DNA from: Charina bottae
Lineage: Eukaryota; Chordata; Lepidosauria; Squamata; Charinaidae
Direction: 5' to 3'
NCBI GenBank assembly: GCA_023362775.1
Contig: JALMGJ010000016.1
Coordinates: 3,146,001-3,210,000 of the forward strand
Length of the DNA: 64,000 nt
Shown here: one piece after another, positions 55,837 through 64,000 of the stretch
Position numbering within the stretch: position 1 is the first letter of the stretch
Layout of the letters: every line of letters begins with the position of its first letter
Position numbers and translations under genes: made by a program
Notes under the pieces: generated by a model
What the model saw: the letters and a program-made list of their open reading frames with translations, nothing else
Databases searched by the model: none
What the model was told of the DNA's origin: nothing

Positions 55837-57087
55837 GCTGTGTGTAGTATTCCTGTAAAGCAAAAAAGAAAAATAACGGGAGACAAAAGGAAACAACAAC
55901 AAACAGCAAAAAAAAAAGGGGGGGAAGGGGAAAGGGGAGAGGGAGGATAAAAATTATTTAAAAATTCAAAAGCAAAAGGTGGATGAGAGAAAAAAAATTA
56001 ATATAGAATAAAAATTAAAAAGTAAAAATAATACTGCCTTTTCTTAAAAGTTGTTGCATAAAAAAAAGGACAGAGTGTACTTTGGTAAAGTCAACAGTTC
56101 TCACATACTGAAAATAGAAGATAAGAGTACAACGGGTATTTCCTTTAATTGTAGTCAAAATATCTTTGGAAATAAAATAACAATCCAGTTCTCAGGCAAG
56201 CTTATACTCTTATATTCTTTATAATTCTAAAAAATTATATATTTTTATACTCTCCAAAAAGGAGAGAAAAAAAAGGGGGGGGGGGAGAGAGAGATCTTCA
56301 GCTCTAAATGTCTTTATTCTCTTTATTCTCCAAGATGAAATGTAATGAAGAGGTCTATTAAAATCCCATATAGTAAGGAAATTCCAGAAACTGTTCAAAA
56401 CAAAGGAACTCCAAAAATGCCCTTTATAATCCAAATAATATTCAAACACATTACAGGAAATAAAAAGGAAAAAATGCCATCTCAAAATGAAAAAAATAAA
56501 AAATAAAATAAAAGGCAGACCATTAATCCATTTAAATTCAAAGTCCAGAGAGGAAAACAAATTAATCCCACATAGGTAGATAAGCCATTCGTCAATAGTC
56601 AATGTCACTCAGTATCACTTAGCTCCGAGTAAAGTCATTATTCTTTAAACTCCCACCATTTTCTCAAGTCTTCTTAGCAAGAAAGTTATACAAGCACCAG
56701 CAGTATCAATCATGTCCATAGAAGGATCTTAGCAGATAATAAATAAAATTAAAATAAACACAAATATAAATCAGTGACTAAAAGTGCTGAATTTAGGTGC
56801 TACTTATCTGTAAAGAATTTGTGGTTTCCTGCAGAGCAATAGCGATGATTCCTCCAGTCGCTTTCGCCGCTTCAATTTCCTTTTCCCCGTGGTGGAAAAA
56901 CGGGGATTGGGAAAGAGCGGCGATTCCAGCGACCCTTGTGGTCTATCTTCTGATCCCCTTTTCTTCAAAGGGGAAATTTCAGCGGTTTTATCTCTTTAAA
57001 AACCGCTGCAGGCAGGCAAACTGCGGAGCCGAGACAGGAGCGCTCGGTTCAGCGCACCGACATCTTCAGCACCCGGAAGCGATCTCC
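55837..57087 (-). promoter_or_regulatory. L1 5' UTR with presumed internal promoter
   Basis: The first 260 bp on the minus strand (56820-57087) is markedly GC-rich compared with its surroundings and begins near CGCTTCCGGGTGCTGAAGAT. L1 elements carry an internal Pol II promoter in this position. The short L1 derivative at 30720 starts with a similar CTTCCGG context. The remaining 980 bp is AT-rich with A-, G- and AG-rich runs (for example 55905-55945 and 56271-56292). Confidence 0.6.
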
Positions 57088-57107
57088 GAAATTTAAATGT
57101 TGCTTCT

Positions 57108-57396
57108 AAACATTTTTGTTCATATCAGAATATAATATATGAAAATAGAATTGAATATAAATATCTCTAAAGGAAAATAATATGTTTGGGTTTCTTCTCT
57201 GTAATGTTTGATTTCAAACACTGCTTGGTGACAGCTAGCAATGAAAACCTCAAGATTCCACTCTAACTTGTCATAGTTTAAGACATCACATTATCAATCA
57301 TATCTGTGGACCAGTTTCTACCAGTGATTATTGCAACTGCTTTTGCTGATTAGGTAAACAAATCTGAAGAAAAATGGATACTCTCAACGAATTATT
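57108..57396. other. Unassigned spacer
   Basis: No feature recognised. Confidence 0.5.
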
Positions 57397-57644
57397 TTTA
57401 TTTATTCATTTATTTTCTATCCTGCCTTTATTATTTTTATAAATAACTCAAGATGACGAACATACCAAATACTCCTTCCTCCTCCTATTTTCCCCACAAC
57501 AACAACCCTGTGAGATGAGTTGGACTGAAAGAGAGTGACTGGCCCAAGGTCACCCAGCCGGCTTTCATGCCTAAGGCAGGACTAGAACTCTCAGTCTCCT
57601 GGTTTCTAGCCCGTTGCCTTGACCACTAGGCCAAGCTGTCTCTC
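57397..57644 (-). mobile_element. tRNA-derived CORE/MIR-type SINE
   Basis: This is nearly colinear with the copy at 1433-1681, from the tRNA-like head (complement of cactaggccaagctgtctct, 57620-57644) to the 3' end attttctatcctgcctttat (57410-57432). It is complete, including the CORE section (gtcacccagccggctttcat). Confidence 0.78.
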
Positions 57645-58117
57645 AAATGTTAAAGAAAGCGTACATATTACCCCAACATTCACTGGCAGAACTAAAAGTA
57701 CATTTGTAGCTCAGCTTCAATAGCAGAAGACCCTTGAAATATCAACAGATAGGAGGAAAGGAAACCCAATTTGGATGGAGATCATATTATAGGTAGAGAA
57801 TTAGCTCCCCCCTCCCCTTCTCCAATGCCATAATCCACTCCTTTCCCTTCATCACAGGCCCCCAAAAAGAACGGATAAGTATAGTGTCATCTTTAGCTTG
57901 GTCTGCATTCTGTATATTTTCCTGGTGTGACTGAATAGATGAGTCAAATTCAGCAATAAAAATGATCTTGAGGCAATGTAATAAAGGAAGATCAGGATGA
58001 TTCTAACCCCATGCAAAGGACTGAAATTCATATTTCAAGTTTTAAATAAAGTTGAATGTTTCCTTACCTTCTCTTAGGTTATATTTGTATGAGACTGCAA
58101 TAATTTTTGAGTTTTAG
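57645..58117. other. Unassigned spacer
   Basis: No gene or known repeat recognised. Confidence 0.5.
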
Positions 58118-58120
58118 TAT

Positions 58121-58167
<47 letters not shown>

Positions 58168-59836
58168 TTTTATTAAATTTATATTACCGCCCATCTCCCC
58201 CAACGGGGACCCTGGGTGGTGCACAGCAAAATAGTGAATTAAAAATATATAAAATTACATAAATACAAAATATAAATTCCAAGAAAAATATTAAAATAGG
58301 TCACTGGGAGGCTTCAAGGGACCAGCCAGCCCCAAGAGGAACTGTTGGCGTTTCCCTCCCAGGCAAGACGGCAGAACCAGGTCTTTAAGCCTTTCCGGAA
58401 GGCTGGGAGCAAGGACATCAGCCTCAGCTACGGGGGTAAGATATTCCAAAGGGCGGGCGCCACTGCAGAGAAGGCCTGCTTCCTGGACCCCGCTAGGTGA
58501 AACTCTTTAAGCGATGGGGTCCGTAGCAAGCCCTCTCTAGCTGAACGGGTGGGACGGGTCGATGTTCTGGGGATGAGACGGTCCCTCAAGTAACCTGGTC
58601 CTATGCCATGTACGGCTTTAAAGGTGATAACCAACACCTTGAATTGTACCCGGAAGCAAACTGGCACCCAATGCAGCTCGCATAACAACGGTGTCACATG
58701 GGCCGATCTTATGGCCCCAATAATTGTCCTCGCAGCTGCATTCTGGACCAGCTGAAGCTTCCGGATACTCCTCAAGGGTAGCTCCATGTAGAGCGCATTA
58801 CAATAGTCTATGTGGGAGATGACGAGGGCATGAGTGACTGTTCGGAGGACATCTCGGTCCAGGAAAGGGCGTAAGTGGTGCACAATCCGGAGTTGTGCAA
58901 AGGCCCTCCTGGCCACGACTGCCACCTGCTCTTCCAGCAGGAGTCGTGAGTCCAGGAGAACCCCCAGATTCCGCACAGGCTCCGAATGGGGTAGTGCGAC
59001 CCCATCTAGAGCCAAAGATGACAGCTTCCTAGGACCCGAGCGGCCATCAATCCACAGCCACTCCGTCTTACTAGGGTTCAGTCAAAGCCTGTTGTTCCCC
59101 ATCCAGGCCCCCACAGCCTCCAGACACTGAGACAGGGTGGCAACTGCATCACTTACTTCACCCGGGATGGAAATATACAGCTGTGTATCATCAGCATATA
59201 GATGGTATTTCATCCCGTGGTGACGGATGATCTCACCCAGCGGCTTCATATAGATGTTAAACAGGAGAGGGGAGAGCACCGAACCCTGTGGCACCCCACA
59301 CAGGAGGGGCCGTGGGTCAGATCTCTCCTCCCCTATCATTACTGATTGGGAACGGCCCTGGAGGAAGGAGGCGAACCACTGCAACACCACACCGCCCACC
59401 CCCAACTCCCTGAGCTGTCCCAAAAGGATACCATGGTCGATGGTATCAAAAGCCGCTGAGACATCTAAAAGGATAAGGATGGATGCACTACCACCATCCC
59501 GTCCTTGCCAGAGATCATCCATAAGCGCGACCAATGCAGTCTCCGTCCCATATCCCGGCCTGAAACCTGACTGAAAGGGGTCTAGATAATCCGTTTCATC
59601 CAGAATCCTCTGGAGTTGTGACGCCACCACTTTCTCCACCACCTTCCCTAAAAAGGGAAGGTGGGAGACTGGACAAAAATTGTCCAGAACAGTAGGGTCC
59701 AGGGATGGCTTCTTGAGGAGGGGGTGCACCAGGGCCTCCTTAAAGGCTGCTGGGAACACCCCCTCCTCCAGAGATGCATTGATCATCGCCTGGACCCAAC
59801 CATAAGTCACCTCCCGAGCCGATTTTACTAGCCAGG
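58118..59836 (-). mobile_element. L2 LINE with long open RT segments
   Basis: On the minus strand the frame 59810-59082 (242 codons) runs from TYGWVQAMINASLEEG through FCPVSHLPFLGKVVEKVVAS, FRPGYGTETALVALMDDLW, LLDVSAAFDTIDHGILL, GVPQGSVLSPLLFNIY and LYADDTQLYIS (catalytic YADD, near 59190). A TGA at 59082-59084 interrupts the otherwise continuous frame, which goes on in phase to at least 58428 through the C-terminal block (VQNAAARTIIGA, GPGYLRDRL, ALWNILPP). The L2 3' UTR and a (TTTA)n tail (58118-58171) follow. The endonuclease is missing by 5' truncation at about 59836. This is the best-preserved L2 here. Confidence 0.93.
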
Positions 59837-60055
59837 AATTTGTAATATGTAATATATGTATTATATGGTAATATTTGTATTACCATTGGCTTTCATTCAT
59901 CTTCATCTTTTTTGTTTTATCCTATAAATTGCTAGAAGTGCAAGGAAAGCTTTCCAAATATGTAGAGAACCCAAAATTGTTATCTTCAGCTAGTAATCTA
60001 GAAGAGACAAAAGAAATTTGAAATTATCCTGATAGGTTAGGAAAAAAATGGGCTT

Positions 60056-60775
60056 CAAATATCAAAAATTAGCAAAGAAAAATGGAAACTTCTTCACTTA
60101 GGAAACAAAAATGAAATGCACAGGATAAGAAATATCTGGCTTGGCAATAGTACTTATGAAAAAGATCTTAGTACAGTAGTTGATTGGCATCTGAGCATTA
60201 GTCAGCAGTGTGGTACAATTTCAAAGTCAAAATATTCTTTTAGGCTGCATCATCAGAAGTATAGTTCTAAATCATAAGAAATAATAGTTTCATGCATACT
60301 GCTTTGGTCAATTCCACCTTGAGTATTCTCTCCAATTCTGGGCACCACATTTAAGAAAGGACTTGGAGAAAGTGGAACATGTTCTGAGAACGGAGATGAG
60401 AATAGTCAGAGGACAGTAAACTAAGATCTAGAATGAAAGATGGAAGGAATTAGAATGTTTGGCTTTGACAAAATAAGCCTGGGGGGTGTTATGGTTGTAC
60501 TTTCAAATAACTGAAAGGATAATACATGGAAGATGGGCAGAATGTGTTCAATACAAGACATGGAATCATGGAATTAAGGTACAGAGAAGCAAAGCTGATT
60601 AAATGTTAGGGGGGAATTGACTAATACTAAGAGCATTTGAACAGTTTAACCAATTATGCAGAGAGGTTGCAGGCTCCTCTTTGCCACAAGTACCCAAGCA
60701 GAGGCCAGACAATCATTTGTGGGGTTGTTTTGATTTGGATTCAAGGGGATTGGACTCAATGACCCCTAAATGACC
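60056..60775 (+). mobile_element. CR1 LINE 3' end, old
   Basis: Plus-strand text parallels the CR1 ORF2 C-terminus and 3' UTR: IWLGNSTYEKDLSTVVDWHL (60140), SISQQCGTISKSK, SPILGTTFKKGL (cf. the FWAPHFKKDI block), then nucleotide similarity to the CR1 3' end (gcagaggccagacaatcatt, gattggactcaatgacccc) ending near 60765. Stops are frequent. It is the only CR1 seen in the window. Confidence 0.75.
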
Positions 60776-63700
60776 CCTTCTGTGTGAAGATTATGGGATT
60801 TCCACAATTTAATAAGACACATTTAGCCTCAGGCAAAGCAATACTGAAATCTTTGGGATTTCTTTCTTTTTTCTTTGAAAACTTATCCTGTGTCCTATAG
60901 GTCCTCAAGATCTCTCCTGGATCTTCCAGAAAGTTATTCTGTATAAGAAAACAGTCTATATTGCAATATATTCCAGGAAGAATGGGGATAATTGTCACCA
61001 AAGATAAGAAATGAGAAATCCTGATTTGTACAAGTCATTTTCTAGACTGAATATCTCCCTGCTGACATCTTCAGTGAATTCTTTTTTATCTCACTCTTCC
61101 CTCATATAAACCATGCCTAGTTCATAGACATAGTTGGACATTATTGATACTACTGTGAATTAGAATTCGTTGTCCTCTATATTTCTATGAAAAAAATCCC
61201 AGTGGCTGGGTTCAGGAATACATGAGTGGTAATACCTGAGAAATAAGATGTTCAAGTGAGATGTTATTATGCAAATGCACAGGAGGGTGAAATTAATGTT
61301 ACTCAATCAACCTTCATTTACATTTCTTAACTTTAAATTCACAAACTTAATATTCATGTAAATTTTAATTACTTTCAAGTCAGATAAAAGTGAGAAAGAC
61401 AATCCCTGCACACTTCTAATGAACCAGCATGTTGTTCAAATAACTCAGCAAGATTAGCTAAGTCTGCCAGAATTTAGAATAATTCATGCATTGCTGGTAG
61501 ATTTTCCATAATGTTCAGACCATTTCCACAAATACTAGTGCCCTAATTATTTAATTAAACAGGATAGGCACCCCAATTATACATCTGATATTTGCCCTAG
61601 GAACATAATTTCTCTTCCCCATTTTTTTTTAAAAAGAAAAAAAACAGCCTTTGAAAAATACTTTTGACTCTTGCATGAGTGGGTCCCAAAACGAATAACT
61701 TCACATGGTAATTAAGTCTTACAGAGTGAATTTGGCCTTCATTAATGGCTTTAAATCTAATATTTAGTATAGCCATAGATGGGCAGAAAGGCCAAATGAG
61801 AGCATGTCTAGGCTCACCAATGTACACATCTTTCAATATTAGCTGTTCTACCTCGTACAAATTGATATAGCAAAATAGCCCAATATAATTCAGGTTATAA
61901 TAACCAGAAAAGAAATTGTGATCTAAATCCAATATTTCACAAAAGTTTTATCTTCCAATTTTCTAGAGCAGATTTAAGGGGCCACAGGTGGGAAGAAGTA
62001 TTTGATCCTCAAGCAGGCTGTTCTATTAGCAGAAGAAAACTATTGGATAAAATCCTATGTATGTTCAGCAATTCATGTACAGTCCAAAAGCTATTGCTTA
62101 TTTTGGAAGTTTGTATATTGAAGAATCAGAGTATTGTCATCTTATCCAATAATTTAAACATTTTAATGCCACATGAGTAACATATGAAATGTCTGGAAAG
62201 AGAAAATTGGTGTGGAGTGCTGTTGCCATTGAGCAAACAGATTATGTAGCTTCCTTATAGCATTTTGAAGACATTTATGTTTTTAAAATACTATTTCTAT
62301 AACTCAATGTTGTTTTAATATCTGTCATTATGTTTAGAGAAGCTTACTAGGCTTTTTAGTTGAAGTAAAACTGATAAATCCAAGACACATACAAACGTAG
62401 GACTTTATGGGTGAACTCAGTCTATTTTGCCCCAAAGTGAATAACCCACTGGCCAGATTTACTTCTACTCTCAATTTTATGTTCCCCAGCCCCATAACCA
62501 TTGCACCTGTATTTTTTCCAATTAAGAAACAAATAAGGATATTATGCCTATACCTTAAAATCCATCAAGCGTCCATCAAAGCATATCCATGTACAAAGTG
62601 GCTACTTCCTTCTCTCTTGTCCACTCAGACAACAATGACCACATTCTTTCCACAACTTGAACTTCCCCCTCTTTTTTAAGTAAAATTGAGACACCCTGAA
62701 AACACAAAGGTTGCTCACTGTTGATATGCCTGGTTATTCTACAGCCACTGAGCTATGGCTTCTCCATTTCTCCACCTTTTCTTTCCAAACTTTAGCATCC
62801 AACATGATACACATGAAGTTTGCTGCTGTTTCATCATCATTTGTACATTTGTGTATCCACTTTGAAATATGCATGTGGTATATGCACCAGAAAAAGAATA
62901 AATAAAAATAAAATTGAGGTAAAAAATATATGAAATCCCATCAGAATTGCTTTTTTGGAAGTGTTTTAAACATATACCTGAATTGGTTTGGGGGCCAAAT
63001 CTCAACTCAGTCTGGTGCAAGTCACTCCAGAGATAGCCCAATCTGATTTGATGCTTTGTTTTGGATTGAAATTTTGGAGGAACAAAGTTCAAAACTTCCA
63101 AATCCTAACACAGAAAGACAGAAATGATTATAATCTTCCAGTTCTTCAGCATGATGGGATGAAATTTGCAGTCCCTTTTAATAAATGAATAAATAAATAC
63201 CCACCGATGGCTGGTAACTGTTTGTTTGAGATGGAATCGGATACATTGTGCAGAATTAATAGCTCCATAATGTGGATCTCTGCTTCAGAGTGATAAAATG
63301 AGAGCATCTGATAGAAATGAAATGTGCATTCTTAAGAAATTATGCCTTATCTGAATGCAGTAGAACTGCTTGTCAGGGGCTGTAGCAGATGTATAAGCAG
63401 AACTTGCTCCTCTTTTTCATAAAAATGAATCAGTTGCTCAACCTAGCCACCTGCTTAACCTACCTTGGAAAATAGCTTCATGCAAATACTGAAGATGGAG
63501 GGGCTGGGTAACAATGAGTCAGAGATATGTAATAGAGAATAGTAAAAGAATGAATTTCTCTCAACCGTTCCCCTCAAGATACTATGCTTGGGCTAATAGA
63601 TGGTAATCAGATCACAGAGATCATTCTGATGTGAAAGCGGACCTATCGCACACTGAATACATTACCTCCACCCCACTCTTCTTCTTCTCATCATTATATC

Positions 63701-64000
63701 CTTTATGTTGTTTGACATCCTTTATGTTGCTTTACATGAAATGTTTAAAAACACCACCACCCTATTAACACAATTTGCTGTGAGCTGGAGCTATAGAGTA
63801 ACAAAGATGGAACTTTGTGGAGGCCTAAATTTGAAATGGAATGATCCACCCCATCCCAAGTTAATTGAAGCTTGTTGTGAATTACCCAAATTTGCCTCAG
63901 GACTAAATCTGATAGCCACTTTAACATGCAGGATGTGTGATGTGTTAGTAATGCTGGGGCAAGAACTGTATTGCAGAATGCAGGGTGGGGGGAATCTGGA
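60776..64000. other. Unassigned DNA to the window end
   Basis: About 3.2 kb without a recognisable gene, RNA or transposon. Frames such as 62407-62679 plus and 62739-63101 minus have no known motif. A short aataaatgaataaataaata patch lies at 63179-63200. Confidence 0.5.

Larger units (their letters stand above)
49730..57107 (-). mobile_element. Near-complete L1 LINE with perfect 20-bp TSD
   Basis: The direct repeat gaaatttaaatgttgcttct lies at 49730-49749 and 57088-57107. Between them, on the minus strand, are a GC-rich 5' UTR (55837-57087), ORF1 (54757-55836), ORF2 (50006-54743) and a short 3' UTR with an AATAAAA signal at 49762-49768 and an A-rich tail. Excluding a 971-bp L2 inserted in ORF2, the element is about 6.4 kb, a normal full length for L1. 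Damage is slight: one stop in ORF1, one stop and one frameshift in ORF2, plus the L2. The intact TSD and ORFs imply a young insertion. Confidence 0.96.

Overview
The window looks like AT-rich, non-coding (intergenic or intronic) DNA of a squamate reptile, a lizard or snake. I found no convincing complete host gene, rRNA, tRNA gene, CRISPR array or bacterial-type operon. The organism call is an inference from the repeat mixture: L1, L2, CR1, RTE and full-length BovB LINEs, tRNA-derived CORE/MIR-type SINEs, Ty3/Gypsy elements, pogo-like and hAT-like MITEs, possible Penelope-like fragments and long (TTTA)n, (GGAA)n and (ATATCT)n arrays. Confidence in squamate is about 0.75; no species can be named.

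Layout. 1-12.8 kb: SINE and L2 pieces, a decayed LINE split by a TA-flanked MITE (5.8-7.4 kb), and a 2.1-kb deletion derivative of L1 with both ends and a 14-bp target-site duplication (TSD). 12.8-21.9 kb: an RTE C-terminal fragment, a 2.4-kb L2, a decayed Gypsy gag, a long MITE, an old L1 carrying a 107-bp hAT-like MITE, and another L2. 21.95-25 kb: a Gypsy LTR plus gag, then an old L2. 25-33.5 kb: mostly unassigned DNA, one weak candidate exon, a third MITE copy, and an RTE-class LINE remnant (28.4-31.2 kb) that received a 0.9-kb L1 derivative. 33.9-37.1 kb: a full-length BovB. 38.0-41.2 kb: a complete Gypsy insertion that has lost most of pol. 42-49.2 kb: old L1, SINE, MITE and LINE-end fragments, many with readable TSDs. 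49.7-57.1 kb: a near-complete L1 with a perfect 20-bp TSD, itself invaded by an L2. 57.4-60.8 kb: SINE, L2 and CR1. The last 3.2 kb is unassigned.

The sequence works as a stratified record of transposition rather than a set of cooperating genes. At least eight insertions can be delimited to the base by TSDs, and several are nested, which gives relative ages. The autonomous machineries seen (L1, L2, BovB/RTE, CR1, Gypsy) are all broken here by stops, frameshifts or deletions. The most unusual signals are short L1 derivatives that keep both L1 ends, Gypsy LTRs whose region between TATA-like and polyA-like motifs is filled with open-frame tandem repeats, and a family of TA-flanked MITEs with one expanded member.
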